A stretch of DNA of 64,000 nt from an uncultured Microbacterium sp. (lineage in GTDB: Bacteria > Actinomycetota > Actinomycetes > Actinomycetales > Microbacteriaceae), in NCBI GenBank assembly GCA_913774845.1, contig CAJYJO010000043.1:61564-125563 (forward strand), in the 5' to 3' direction. How positions within the stretch are numbered: the stretch's first letter is position 1; each line of letters opens with the position of its first letter. Both the position numbers and the translations under genes were made by a program. The notes below the pieces were generated by a model, which had not been told where the DNA came from, made no database searches, and saw only the letters and a program-made list of their open reading frames with translations. Positions 8,043 to 17,433 of the stretch are shown here, piece by piece.

Positions 8043-11000
8043 TCAGCCGACGAGCGGCGGCACCTCGTAGCGGCGCGGCGTACCGAAGCGGTGCGCCGTG
8101 ATCGACACCGCCTGCTCGCGCAGGAACGGCAGCAGTTCGACGTGCCCGGCACGGGTGACCTCGCCGGCGTACACGGCGACCGAGGGCGAGCCGTCGGTCG
8201 CCTCGGCCACTGCGACGGGCGACCCGCCGAGCAGACGGACACGGCCGCCGGTCCGGGCGAGGCGTGCCGCGCGGCGGCCCCAGTCCGCGGCGTCTTCGAC
8301 GAAGGACCGCACGCCGACGCCCTCGAGCCACGCGCGCACCGCGGGCGACAGCTCGACGGCGGAGCTCACGGTCACGGCCGAGCCCGCACGCACCCCCGCG
8401 GCCACGACGCGAACGAGAGCCGACGACGGAGCGTCCTCGACGCGCACCGTCACCGGCACCGCCGAATAGCGCAGCACGTTCTGCTCCGACTCCAAGCCGG
8501 TGACGTCGCGCGCCAGCGAGAACTCCGAGGCCCAGGCGGCGGCGTCGCTCGCCAACGCCCCGGCCAGCCACTCGCGGTCGGCGGCGGGCACGGCGGCGAG
8601 GGCCGGGGCCGCGAGAGGATCAGCCGAACGCGGAGCGGACGACGGCGCGTCCGCCCACGACCCGAATCCGGAGAGGTAGTGCGGTCCCCCGGCCTTCGTC
8701 CCGGCGCCGACGGCGGACTTCTTCCAGCCGCCGAAGGGTTGACGCTGCACGATCGCCCCGGTGGTGCCGCGGTTGACGTAGACGTTGCCCGCCTCGATGC
8801 GCGCGAGCCACGTGTCGATCTCCGACGAATCGAGGGCGTGCAGGCCCGAGGTGAGACCGTACTCGATCGCGTTGACGATCTCGATCGCCTCGTCGAGCGT
8901 CTCGGCGGTCATGATGCCCAGCACCGGACCGAAGTATTCGGTGCGGTGGAACGCGCTGCCGGGCTGCACCCCCTCGCGGATGCCGGGACGCCAGAGCATC
9001 CCGTCCTCGTCGAGCTTCCGGGGTTCGACCACCCAGCGCTGGCCGGGCTCGAGGGTCGTCAACGCCGTCAGCAGCTTGCCCTGAGCTGGCTCGATCAGCG
9101 GTCCGACGCGCGACGCCTCGTCCCACGGCATCCCGACCTCGAGCGAGGTCACGGCGTCGACGAGCTGGTCGCGGAAGCGACGCGAACGCGCGACGGAGCC
9201 GACGAGCACGACGAGGGATGCCGCGGAGCACTTCTGTCCGGCATGCCCGAAGGCCGACATCGCGACGTCCTTCGCGGCGAGGTCGAGGTCGGCGCTCGGG
9301 GTGACGATCACGGCGTTCTTTCCGCTCGTCTCGGCCAGGAGCGGCAGGTCGGGGCGGAAGGAGCGGAAGAGCTCGGCCGTCTCGTACGCGCCGGTCAGCA
9401 CGACCCGCTCGACGGCGGGGTGCGTGAGCAGCTGCCGTCCGAGGTCGCTCTCCGAGACCTGTACGAGCTTCAGCACCTCGCGCGGCACACCCGCCTCCCA
9501 CAGCGCCTCGACCATCACGGCACCGGAGCGCTCGGCGAGACCCGCGGGCTTGATGACCACGGCGGAACCCGCGGCGAGAGCGGCGAGCGTCGAACCGGCG
9601 GGGATCGCGACCGGGAAGTTCCACGGCGGGGTGACCACGGTGACGCCCACGGGCGTGAAGCGCGCGCCGTCGACGTTCTCGAGAGTCCGCGCCTGCTCGG
9701 CGTAGTAGTGGGCGAAGTCGATCGCCTCCGACACCTCGGGGTCGCTCTGCTCGATCACCTTGCCGCACTCGGCGCCCATGACCTCGAGGAGGTCGGCGCG
9801 ACGCTTCTCGAGCGCGTCGCCGGCGCGGTGCAGGATCTCGGCGCGACCGGCCGCCCCGAGGGCGCGCCAGCCGGCGGCGGCGGACGCGGCATCCTCGATC
9901 AGCGCGTTCAGCGCCGCTTCGTCGGTGATCGTGTGCGCGGCGATCGTGTCCACGCCGAGAGAGGAGTCCCGCATCCGCGAGACGATCCCACGCGACCACT
10001 CGCGGTTGGCCTCGATCGCGGGGTCGGAGTCGGGGGTGTTGCGGAAGCCCTCCGTGGGCGCCGTGGCGGCCGGTGCCGTGCGGTCCTGGACGCGGTTCGA
10101 GGCCGGCACCCCCTCGGGCATGTCGGCGAGGGATGCCAGGAAGCGGTCGCGCTCGCGGGCGAACAGCGCCGCGTGGGTGTCGAGGTCGAACACGGCCGAC
10201 ATGAAGTTCTCGCTCGAGGCGCCCTCTTCGAGGCGGCGGATGAGGTACGCGATCGCCACGTCGAACTCCTGCGGGTGCACGACGGGCGTGTACAGGAGGA
10301 TCGAGCCGACCGTGCGGCGCACGACCGCCTGCTGCGCGGTGGCCATGCCGAGCAGCATCTCGACGTCGATCCCGTCGGTCACTCCCCGTCGCTCGGCGAG
10401 CAACCAGGCCAGGGCGACGTCGAAGAGGTTGTGCCCCGCGACGCCGATCCGCACGTGCGCCGTGTGCTCGGGCCGCAGCGCGTAGTCGAGCACCGCCTTG
10501 TAGGAGGCATCCGTCGCCTGCTTCGACGGCCAGGTGGCGAGCGGCCAGTCGTGCGCGTCGGCATCCACTCGCTCCATCGGCAGGTTCGCGCCCTTCACGA
10601 CGCGCACCTTGATGTGGGCTCCCCCGGATGCCACGCGCGCGGCGGTCCACTCCTGGAGGCGGATCATCGCGGCGAGCGCGTCCGGCAGGTAGGCCTGCAG
10701 CACGATGCCGGCCTCGATGTCGTGGAACTCGGGCTCCGACAGCAGCGTCTCGAAGACGGCGAGGGTGAGGTCGAGGTCCTTGAACTCCTCCATGTCGAGG
10801 TTCAGGAAGGTGCCGGTCTCCTTCGCCACGCGGTACAGCGGGCGCAGGGCCGCGACGGCGTCGTCGACGGCGGCGTCGAAGGCCCACGGCGTGTGCGGGG
10901 CGACGGTCGACGACACCTTGATCGAGACGTAGTCGACATCGTCGCGCGAGAGCAGCTTGCGCGTGCCGGCGAGACGCCGCGCGGCCTCCTTCTTGCCGAG

Positions 11001-11498
11001 GATGGCCTCGCCGAGCAGGTTCACGTTGAGACGGATGCCGTCCCCCCGGCCGCGGATCGACGTGATGGCCGCCCCGAGCTTGCTGTCGGTGGCGTCGACG
11101 ATGAGGTGGCGCACCATCGAGCGAAGTGCCGTGCGGGCGGCGGGAACGACGACCTGCGGGAGGATGGGAGCGGCGAAGGCGCCGAGACGGATCGCGGCCT
11201 TGAGGTGCAGCGGGAGGAAGCCCGGGATCAGCGGGGTGAGCGCGGCGAGGTTGCGCGCCGCGACCCGGACGTCTTCGGGGCGCACGACGCCGTCGACGAA
11301 GCCGACGGTGAAGTCGAGGCCGTTCGGGTCGCGCAGCACCCCGGCGAGGCGCTGGGCGGCGGCGTCCACGGGTTCGTCCCGGCTCTCGGCGAGCCAGCGG
11401 CGCACGAGGGCGATCGCCTCGTCGGCGAGCTCGGCGGGCGATACGAGCTCGGCGGGGGTGGTGCCGGACGTGGTGCGGGGAACATCGGTGAGCGACAT
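8043..11498 (-). CDS. putA: bifunctional proline dehydrogenase / L-glutamate gamma-semialdehyde dehydrogenase
   Basis: An 1151-aa PutA that oxidises proline to P5C (FAD domain, roughly residues 80-430) and P5C to glutamate (NAD aldehyde dehydrogenase, roughly 500-950). The catalytic Cys is at residue 757 in GHAGQKCSAASL, with the upstream ETSGKNAVIV glutamate motif. A C-terminal extension of ~170 residues follows the ALDH fold, as in longer PutA types. There is no N-terminal ribbon-helix-helix, so this PutA is not its own repressor; the divergent LysR gene probably regulates it. Start ATG 11498 has GAAGGA 6 nt upstream. Longer in-frame extensions are antisense to the LysR gene and rejected. 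Confidence 0.95.
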   Translation of the reverse strand: MSLTDVPRTTSGTTPAELVSPAELADEAIALVRRWLAESRDEPVDAAAQRLAGVLRDPNGLDFTVGFVDGVVRPEDVRVAARNLAALTPLIPGFLPLHLKAAIRLGAFAAPILPQVVVPAARTALRSMVRHLIVDATDSKLGAAITSIRGRGDGIRLNVNLLGEAILGKKEAARRLAGTRKLLSRDDVDYVSIKVSSTVAPHTPWAFDAAVDDAVAALRPLYRVAKETGTFLNLDMEEFKDLDLTLAVFETLLSEPEFHDIEAGIVLQAYLPDALAAMIRLQEWTAARVASGGAHIKVRVVKGANLPMERVDADAHDWPLATWPSKQATDASYKAVLDYALRPEHTAHVRIGVAGHNLFDVALAWLLAERRGVTDGIDVEMLLGMATAQQAVVRRTVGSILLYTPVVHPQEFDVAIAYLIRRLEEGASSENFMSAVFDLDTHAALFARERDRFLASLADMPEGVPASNRVQDRTAPAATAPTEGFRNTPDSDPAIEANREWSRGIVSRMRDSSLGVDTIAAHTITDEAALNALIEDAASAAAGWRALGAAGRAEILHRAGDALEKRRADLLEVMGAECGKVIEQSDPEVSEAIDFAHYYAEQARTLENVDGARFTPVGVTVVTPPWNFPVAIPAGSTLAALAAGSAVVIKPAGLAERSGAVMVEALWEAGVPREVLKLVQVSESDLGRQLLTHPAVERVVLTGAYETAELFRSFRPDLPLLAETSGKNAVIVTPSADLDLAAKDVAMSAFGHAGQKCSAASLVVLVGSVARSRRFRDQLVDAVTSLEVGMPWDEASRVGPLIEPAQGKLLTALTTLEPGQRWVVEPRKLDEDGMLWRPGIREGVQPGSAFHRTEYFGPVLGIMTAETLDEAIEIVNAIEYGLTSGLHALDSSEIDTWLARIEAGNVYVNRGTTGAIVQRQPFGGWKKSAVGAGTKAGGPHYLSGFGSWADAPSSAPRSADPLAAPALAAVPAADREWLAGALASDAAAWASEFSLARDVTGLESEQNVLRYSAVPVTVRVEDAPSSALVRVVAAGVRAGSAVTVSSAVELSPAVRAWLEGVGVRSFVEDAADWGRRAARLARTGGRVRLLGGSPVAVAEATDGSPSVAVYAGEVTRAGHVELLPFLREQAVSITAHRFGTPRRYEVPPLVG

Positions 11499-11597
11499 GG
11501 CGATCCTTCCTCGGATGGTCTCAGTGTGGAGGCGGCATCCATTCGAGAAAAGCGATGATTCCTGACGCATACTAATCGATGAAACCGAAGGGACACC

Positions 11598-12485
11598 ATG
11601 TTCGATCTGCGCCGTCTCCGCCTGCTGCTCGAACTGTCGATGCGCGGCACGCTCGCAGCGGTCGCGGAGGCCCTCGCCTACAGCCCGTCGACGATCTCTC
11701 AGCAGCTCGCCCTGCTCGAGAAGGAGGCGGGCGTGCCCCTGCTCGAGCCCGACGGACGCCGCGTCCGGCTCACCGCCCAGGGAGCGGCCCTGGCCGCGCA
11801 CGCCGCGCGGATGCTCGCCGCCGACGAGGCCGCGCGCGCGGAGCTGGAGCGCATGCGCCCGTCCTTGGCGCCCGTGCGGGTCGCCGTCATGCAGTCCGCG
11901 GCGCACGGACTGCTCCCCCGGGCTCTCGACGCCCTCGCCGAGAGCGAACCGCAGCTGCGGATCGAGGTCGCCGAACTCGCCCCCGAGGAGGGCCTGTTCG
12001 AGGTTGCCGCCCGCGGCTTCGACCTCGCCGTCGCCGAACAGTACCCGGGGCACACGCGCGAGCACCGCGACGGCATCGAGCGGAGCCTGCTGGGCCGGGA
12101 CGCGATCCGCCTCGCCGTCTCGCGTGACGATCGCGCGGGGGTGCTGGAAGACCTCCGGGACCGCGCGTGGGTGATGGAGCCGGTGGGCACGGCCGCCCGC
12201 CAGTGGGCGACGCAGCAGTGCCGCGCCGCCGGGTTCGAGCCCGACGTGCGTTTCGAGATGGCCGATCTGACCGCGCACGTCCGGCTCGTGGCATCCGGTC
12301 ATGCGGTCGGGATGATCCCCGATCTCGTCTTCGCGGGCGAGAGACCTCCCGTGCGGCTCGTGGGCCTGCCGGGTGAACCGCGCCGCGAGGTGTTCACGGC
12401 CGTCCGCCGGGGAACGGCCGACCGCCCCGGCGTACGCGCGGTGCGGGGAGCACTGCAGGTGGCGTACGACCGGGGCGGTCGGTGA
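11598..12485 (+). CDS. LysR family transcriptional regulator
   Basis: A 295-aa regulator. The N-terminal winged helix (residues 1-60: LRLLLELSMRGTLAAVAEALAYSPSTISQQLALLEKEAGVPLLE) is clear, and a periplasmic-binding-like effector domain follows. It is divergent from putA with 99 bp between start codons, so proline or P5C is the natural candidate inducer (inference). AAGGGA 5 nt before ATG is the ribosome-binding site. The intergenic region contains AT-rich DNA (GCATACTAATCGATGAAACC) just upstream where a T-N11-A LysR box could lie. Confidence 0.9.
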   Translation: MFDLRRLRLLLELSMRGTLAAVAEALAYSPSTISQQLALLEKEAGVPLLEPDGRRVRLTAQGAALAAHAARMLAADEAARAELERMRPSLAPVRVAVMQSAAHGLLPRALDALAESEPQLRIEVAELAPEEGLFEVAARGFDLAVAEQYPGHTREHRDGIERSLLGRDAIRLAVSRDDRAGVLEDLRDRAWVMEPVGTAARQWATQQCRAAGFEPDVRFEMADLTAHVRLVASGHAVGMIPDLVFAGERPPVRLVGLPGEPRREVFTAVRRGTADRPGVRAVRGALQVAYDRGGR

Positions 12486-12488
12486 CGA

Positions 12489-13691
12489 TCAGCGGGTCAG
12501 CGCGATCTCGTTGGGGGTGTGGTCGAGCGTCGCGCTCTTCACGACCTCGCCGGTGGTGAGGTCGACCGCGTGCACGGCGTTCTTCGCGGGCTCGGTCACG
12601 TAGGCGATGTCACCCGACACCTTGATGGCGGGGTGGGCGTCCTGCCACTCGGCCGGGCCCTCCCACGCGTCGATGACGGGGAACGCGTCGACGAAGGTGC
12701 CCTGCTCGAGGTCGAACACGTGGATCGCGCCGTCGGACGCGAGGATGTACCCCAGGTCCTCGGGGCCGCGTGCCAGGTCCCGGAAGGTGTACTCGGCGCC
12801 CTCGGGCATGTCGACGACGGTCTGCGTCTTGGCCGCGGTGTCGATCACGGCGACCCGGTGCAGCAGGTACCCCTCGGCATCCCGGTCGTCCTTGTAGTCG
12901 CCGAGCACGAGCGCGCTGGTGTCGGTCGGGAAGATGTTGCCCATGCGGCCGTAGGGCTGATCGGGGGCGTCCACCTTCGTGATCTCGCCGCCGTCGAAGA
13001 CGATGGCGCCGTTCTCGCAACCGAACACGACGACCTCGTCCTTCGCCGTCCCCTCGCCGTGCACGCCGGGGCAGGTCGCGTTCTCGGCGATCGTGGCACC
13101 CGAGGCATCCTTCACCACGATGCCCGTGCGGCCGTCGGCGTTGCCCACGGTGGTGACGAAGGAGCCGTCTTCGAGGGCGATCGAGACGCCGTGGTGCGCC
13201 TCGACGCCGGGGATCGTCTCGACCGCGGGCAGCTCGTCGGTCGAGGCCAGCAGCGCATCGGTGTCGAAGATCGTCGAGTCGCTCGTGCCGTCGGCATACA
13301 GCACGGTCTTGCCGCCGTGCGTGACGACGTGACCGGGCTTGGATGCCGGGAAGACGAGGTCGGTGAGCCCGGGCTCGGCGCCGGGGGTGCCGGCATCCAG
13401 GACCTGGAAGCCCGCGCTCGTGGTCACCATGACGTGGCGGCCGTCGCCGGCGGAGTTCAAGCGCGTGAACTCCTCGGAGGAGAAGTCCCCGAGGGTCTCG
13501 AGGCTCTCGCCGTCGAGGACGAGGACGCCGCCGGGGTACGACAGGGCGACGCGCGTGCCGGACTCCTCGGTCGACGCGCTCGTCGCCGGTGCCGCGGAGG
13601 TTCCGGCGCCGCCGGCACAGGCCGACAGGCCGACGGTCGCGCCGACCGCGAGCGCGAGCAGGCCCGCGCGGCGGAAGAGAGATGATTGCAT
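12489..13691 (-). CDS. aztD: zinc metallochaperone AztD, copy 1
   Basis: A 400-aa lipoprotein: signal peptide with lipobox LSAC at about residues 22-25, then WD40-like beta-propeller blades (repeats of the type VLDGESLETLGDFSSE, VLDAGTPG, VIDTAAKTQTVVDMPEG). AztD loads periplasmic or extracytoplasmic zinc onto the AztC binding protein. This copy is the last gene of the aztB-aztD2-aztC-aztD1 transcription unit, 31 bp after aztC. It retains the conserved HxV-type and EAHHG loops (VEAHHGVSI) expected of metal-binding sites. It converges on the LysR gene with 3 bp between stops. Confidence 0.85.
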   Translation of the reverse strand: MQSSLFRRAGLLALAVGATVGLSACAGGAGTSAAPATSASTEESGTRVALSYPGGVLVLDGESLETLGDFSSEEFTRLNSAGDGRHVMVTTSAGFQVLDAGTPGAEPGLTDLVFPASKPGHVVTHGGKTVLYADGTSDSTIFDTDALLASTDELPAVETIPGVEAHHGVSIALEDGSFVTTVGNADGRTGIVVKDASGATIAENATCPGVHGEGTAKDEVVVFGCENGAIVFDGGEITKVDAPDQPYGRMGNIFPTDTSALVLGDYKDDRDAEGYLLHRVAVIDTAAKTQTVVDMPEGAEYTFRDLARGPEDLGYILASDGAIHVFDLEQGTFVDAFPVIDAWEGPAEWQDAHPAIKVSGDIAYVTEPAKNAVHAVDLTTGEVVKSATLDHTPNEIALTR

Positions 13692-13722
13692 GTGATTCTT
13701 CCTTCTCAGGGATGGCCGGTCG

Positions 13723-14622
13723 TCAGGGCGACAGGCCGGTGGCGATGCGCTCCGTGTTGACGCGCATCATGGTCAGGTAATCGGGGGCGTCACCGGAGGC
13801 ATCGGTGAGCGACTCGGTGAACAGCTCGGTCACCGCGACGTGGCGGTCGGCCTCCTCGGCGAGCGCCCGCACGAGGCGGTCGGGTGAGGACGACTCGGCG
13901 AAGATGGTGGGCACGCCCGCCTCGTCGATCGCCGCGACGAGATCGGCGAGGTCGCTGGAGCTCGGGGCGGCGAGCGTCGTGCCGCCCGGGATCACCGCGC
14001 CCACGAGACGGAAACCGAAGCGGTCGGCGAGGTACCCGAAGACGTGGTGGTTGGTGACCAGCGCCCGCCGCTCGGCCGGGATCGCGGCGAACGCGGCCGT
14101 CATCTCGGCATCCACCTCCTCGAGCTGCGCGCGATACGCGGCGGCGCGCTCGGTGACGGCGGCCCCGCCGAGACGTTCGAGCTCGGGCGTGAGGCGGTCG
14201 ACCACTCGGATCATCTGCGCGGGGTCGGTCCAGAAGTGCGGATCGTCGGTTCCCGCGGCATCGTCCGAGGTATAGGCGAGCACCTCGATCGCGTCTCCCG
14301 CGACGAAGGTGTCGACCCCCTCCGCCGCAGCCGCGTCGAGATGCTGCTGCAGCCCCTCCTCGAGGCCGATGCCGTTGGCCACGAGCAGGTCGGCGGAGCG
14401 CAGGCGCGCGGCCTCGGCGGCGGAGATCTCGAAGGAGTGCGGGTCGGCGCCCGGGCGCATGAGGGTGAGGACCTCGACGTCGTCGCCGACCAGCTGCGAG
14501 ACGACATCGCCGAGGATGTTCGTCGACACCACGACCAGCGGGCGGTCCGCGGCGGCGCCCCCGGCGCAGCCGGTGAGGGCGAGCAGCGCCGCGGCGACCG
14601 CGGCGGTGAGCAGGCGGCGCAC
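13723..14622 (-). CDS. aztC: zinc ABC transporter substrate-binding protein AztC
   Basis: A 299-aa cluster A-I metal-binding lipoprotein with lipobox LTGC. Zinc-ligand motifs are visible in order: DPHSFE, DDPHFW, NHHVFGY and a C-terminal ESSSPD acidic ligand region. The long His-rich loop of ZnuA is absent, which fits AztC, the type that depends on AztD. The start is GTG 14622, one base after the stop of the upstream AztD copy, so translation is probably coupled. It partners with AztB permease and AztA ATPase encoded alongside. Confidence 0.9.
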   Translation of the reverse strand: MRRLLTAAVAAALLALTGCAGGAAADRPLVVVSTNILGDVVSQLVGDDVEVLTLMRPGADPHSFEISAAEAARLRSADLLVANGIGLEEGLQQHLDAAAAEGVDTFVAGDAIEVLAYTSDDAAGTDDPHFWTDPAQMIRVVDRLTPELERLGGAAVTERAAAYRAQLEEVDAEMTAAFAAIPAERRALVTNHHVFGYLADRFGFRLVGAVIPGGTTLAAPSSSDLADLVAAIDEAGVPTIFAESSSPDRLVRALAEEADRHVAVTELFTESLTDASGDAPDYLTMMRVNTERIATGLSP

Positions 14623-14623
14623 G

Positions 14624-15838
14624 TCAGCGTCCCGTCTCGGCGAAGAACAGCGGGGTGCTTTCGGGCGTGAACTCCCGGGCGACGCGGGCGTCGTCGGCGA
14701 AGTCGATCTCCCACATCCGCCCCTCGGTGGGGCCGTTGAGATAGGCCCGCTGCTGGTCGGCGATCAGGCTGACGGGCTGTCCCGCGGCGAGACTCGCGCC
14801 GACGAGGGGGGTGGATGCCGCGCGCACGGCGCCCGTGACCCCGTCGACCACGAGGACGCGCCCGTCCGCGGTGAGAGCGAGGACGTTCTCGTCCTTGTCG
14901 TCGACCGCGGTGGCCTGCACCACGGGCTCGGGCGTGGGAAGAAGCGTCCACGCGCGCTCGCGGGTGTCGAGCAGCCACACGCCCGCGTCCCCCGCGACGG
15001 CGGCGACGGTCGGTCGCCCCTCCCGGTTGGCGAACGACGTCGCGCGCGGCGCGGTCGTCCCCTCCGGGTAGGGGATGCGCTCGACGACGGGCGCCCCCTC
15101 CTCCACGGTGATGAGGACGGCACCGTCGCGGCATCCGATGACCGCTCCGACGCGGGTGGTGAGGGTGCCGGCGGGCTCGACGCACGGCGTGGTCTCGCCC
15201 ACCGGGGCGCCGTCGCCGGTGTGCAGCGCGATCTCGTCGGAGGAGGCGACGGCGGCGAACGACCCGGCCGGCACGACCAGGCCGGCACCCGGAGCCCGCT
15301 CGAGACGGAACCGCTCGACGACCTCGCCCTTCGACAGCGCCTCGGTGTCGAGCAGGACGGCCTCGCCCGAGTCGGGGAAGAACAGTCCGGTTCCGCCCGT
15401 CGTCGACGAGTTCGACGTCGCGACCGTCGCGACCCCGGCCCCGGACACCTCGCCGAGGAGGGCGGGCGCCGCGCGGTAGTAGTGGAAGTGGTCGACGTGG
15501 TCCCAGGTCCACACCCCGCTGTCGACGATCGACACCCCGCTCGCGTTCGCGGCGAAGAGGTACCGGCCGTCGCTGTGGACGGAGGTGGGCGCGGACACGC
15601 GGCCGAGGTCGGCGGTGGTCTCCTCGAGCAGGTCGAGGTGCGAAACGCGACCGTCGCCGTCGATCGAGGTCAGCCCGAGCGCGGGCTCGGCGAGCTCGGC
15701 GGCGCCGGCGATCTCGCCGTGCGTGTCGGTGGTCGGGGTGGGCGCGGGGTCGGCGGCGGGCGCGGCGCACCCAGCGAGCGCGATGACGCTCAGCGCGCCG
15801 AGCGCCGCCGTCGTGCGGAGGGGGACGGAGTGGGGCAT
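14624..15838 (-). CDS. AztD-like zinc metallochaperone, copy 2
   Basis: A 404-aa lipoprotein (MPHSVPLRTTAALGALSVIALAGC, lipobox LAGC) with a beta-propeller body. His-rich WDHVDHFHYY near residue 100 and paired Cys residues (TPCVEPAG, IGCRDG) are notable. It is clearly related to the other AztD-type gene downstream but divergent in sequence. Start ATG 15838 has GGAAAG 6 nt upstream; the in-frame extension to 15916 overlaps aztB and is rejected. Its position between aztB and aztC suggests it acts in the same zinc-transfer pathway. Why two chaperones are kept is unknown. Confidence 0.78.
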   Translation of the reverse strand: MPHSVPLRTTAALGALSVIALAGCAAPAADPAPTPTTDTHGEIAGAAELAEPALGLTSIDGDGRVSHLDLLEETTADLGRVSAPTSVHSDGRYLFAANASGVSIVDSGVWTWDHVDHFHYYRAAPALLGEVSGAGVATVATSNSSTTGGTGLFFPDSGEAVLLDTEALSKGEVVERFRLERAPGAGLVVPAGSFAAVASSDEIALHTGDGAPVGETTPCVEPAGTLTTRVGAVIGCRDGAVLITVEEGAPVVERIPYPEGTTAPRATSFANREGRPTVAAVAGDAGVWLLDTRERAWTLLPTPEPVVQATAVDDKDENVLALTADGRVLVVDGVTGAVRAASTPLVGASLAAGQPVSLIADQQRAYLNGPTEGRMWEIDFADDARVAREFTPESTPLFFAETGR

Positions 15839-15851
15839 GGATCTTTCCGGA

Positions 15852-16712
15852 TCAGGCGGGCAGGGGAAGGGAGAGAGAGGATGCCGTGCGCCGACGGCCG
15901 GCATCCATCGCGGCACGCAGCGCCCACGAGATCCCCGCCGCGGCGATCGCGGTCGCGGCGATGGTGGCGCCGGCCGCGGTGGCGGCGTGCCACGACACGA
16001 CCAACCCCACGGCCACCGACGCCGAGCCGATGACGGCGGCGACCACCATGGTCGAGGCGATGCGGGCGGTCCACTGGCGTGCGGCCACGGCGGGGGCGAC
16101 GAGCAGCCCCACCACGAGGAGCGAGCCGACCGCCTGGTAGGAGGCCACGACGGCGAGGGTCACGAGGCCGACGAGCACGGTCTGGGCGATGCGCGGGCCG
16201 AGGCCCAGCACCCGGGCCACGCGCTCGTCGATCGCGAGGGCGACGAGCGAGCGATGCGCGACGACAGCCGCGGCGACGCCCAGGCCGGTCGCGACGGCGA
16301 GCACGACCAGGTCCGCCGAGCCGATCGCGAGGATGTCGCCGAACAGGATCGCCGTGGCGTCGGTGGCGAAGCTGCCCGCGTGCGAGATCACGATGACGCC
16401 GAGCGCCAGCATCCCCACGAACAGCAGCCCGATGCTGGTGTCGTACGACAGCTTGGCGCGACGCTGCAGGGCTCCGATGCCGAGGCTCATCGCGATCGCG
16501 CTGACGGCGGCCCCCAGCAGCACGGGGAGTCCCAGCACCGTGGCGAGGGCGACGCCGGGGAGCATGCCGTGCGCGAGCGCTTCGCCGAGGAACGCCATCC
16601 CTCGCACGACCACCCACGTTCCCGCCACGGCGCAGAGGACCGCGACGAACATCCCGCCGAGCAACGCGCGCTGCACGAACTCGAACGAGAAGGGATCGGA
16701 GAGCCAGGTCAC
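15852..16712 (-). CDS. aztB: zinc ABC transporter permease AztB
   Basis: A 286-aa integral membrane protein of the ABC-3 (ZnuB/MntB) family with eight or more hydrophobic helices. The FLGEALAHGMLPGVALA segment near residue 45 is the family hallmark that contacts the ATPase. It starts the minus-strand operon. GTG 16712 is preceded by TACGGT on the minus strand (16726-16721) with 8 nt between, so the message is probably leaderless. The Zur-type box at 16734-16748 lies just beyond and should repress it when zinc is plentiful. Confidence 0.92.
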   Translation of the reverse strand: MTWLSDPFSFEFVQRALLGGMFVAVLCAVAGTWVVVRGMAFLGEALAHGMLPGVALATVLGLPVLLGAAVSAIAMSLGIGALQRRAKLSYDTSIGLLFVGMLALGVIVISHAGSFATDATAILFGDILAIGSADLVVLAVATGLGVAAAVVAHRSLVALAIDERVARVLGLGPRIAQTVLVGLVTLAVVASYQAVGSLLVVGLLVAPAVAARQWTARIASTMVVAAVIGSASVAVGLVVSWHAATAAGATIAATAIAAAGISWALRAAMDAGRRRTASSLSLPLPA

Positions 16713-16733
16713 GGTGCACGACCGTAGCGAGAA

Positions 16734-16748
16734 TGAGAACGATTCTCA
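16734..16748. promoter_or_regulatory. Zur-type operator shared by aztA and aztB
   Basis: TGAGAACGATTCTCA has six-base arms (TGAGAA / TTCTCA) around a 3-bp centre and an extra outer repeat GAGAAT to its left. It matches the general actinobacterial Zur/Fur-family pattern TGAnAAn-nTTnTCA. It lies 6 bp upstream of the aztA -10 (TACAAT, 16755-16760) and 7 bp from the aztB -10 on the other strand, so one bound dimer could block both divergent promoters. The link to zinc genes makes Zur the likely regulator. Confidence 0.8.
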
Positions 16749-16767
16749 AACTCGTACAATGGATGCC

Positions 16768-17433
16768 ATGCCCCACCCCACCTCTCCGACCACGGCCGTC
16801 TCGGCCCGCGCCCTGCGGGTCGACTACTCCGGCGTCCTCGCTCTCGACGGAGTCGACGTGGACGTCCCCGCCGGAGCCCTGACAGTCATCGTCGGCCCGA
16901 ACGGCGCGGGCAAGTCCACGCTGCTCGAGGTGCTCGCCGGCGCCCGCGACGCGGCATCCGGAACCGTCGAGGTGGATCGCCGCACCCGGGCATTCGTCCC
17001 CCAGCGGGCGGCGGTGCCTGAGCATCTCCCCCTCACCGTGCGCGAGGTGGTGTCGGTCGGCGCCTGGGGACGGACGGGCGTCTGGCGCCTGTTCACCCCC
17101 GCGGACCGTCGCATCGTGGAGGACGCGATGGAGCGTCTCGCCATCAGCACGCTGGCGCGGTCACCGTTCGGCGCCCTGTCCGGAGGACAGCGTCAGCGCG
17201 CCCTCCTCGCCCAGGGACTCGCGCGGCGGGCGGACATCCTGCTGCTGGACGAGCCGACCACGGGCCTCGACACCGACAGCGCCGCCCGTAACCGCGAGGC
17301 CATCGCTCACGAGCTGCGCCGCGGCGCCACGGTCGTCTGCGTGAGTCACGACGAACGACTCATCGCGACGGCCGACCACCTCGTGGGCCTCAGGGACGGG
17401 CGCGTGACGCCCCTCGCCGCAGCGATGAGGTAG
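16768..17433 (+). CDS. aztA: zinc ABC transporter ATP-binding protein AztA
   Basis: A 221-aa ATPase with Walker A GPNGAGKST at residues 43-51, signature LSGGQRQRALLAQGLA, Walker B ILLLDEPTTGLD and the H-loop VSHD. The start is ATG 16768 rather than 16759: the hexamer TACAAT at 16755-16760 overlaps the earlier ATG and lies 7 nt before the later one, the leaderless geometry seen across this window. Unlike the usual aztABCD order, the ATPase is split from the other genes and faces away from them, sharing their Zur box. It ends against the convergent MarR gene with no gap. Confidence 0.92.
   Translation: MPHPTSPTTAVSARALRVDYSGVLALDGVDVDVPAGALTVIVGPNGAGKSTLLEVLAGARDAASGTVEVDRRTRAFVPQRAAVPEHLPLTVREVVSVGAWGRTGVWRLFTPADRRIVEDAMERLAISTLARSPFGALSGGQRQRALLAQGLARRADILLLDEPTTGLDTDSAARNREAIAHELRRGATVVCVSHDERLIATADHLVGLRDGRVTPLAAAMR

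Noticed and set aside
8043-12302. 1419-aa version of PutA with a 268-aa N-terminal extension
   Set aside because: The extra part is antisense to the LysR gene and lacks the PutA fold. ATG 11498 has a strong ribosome-binding site.
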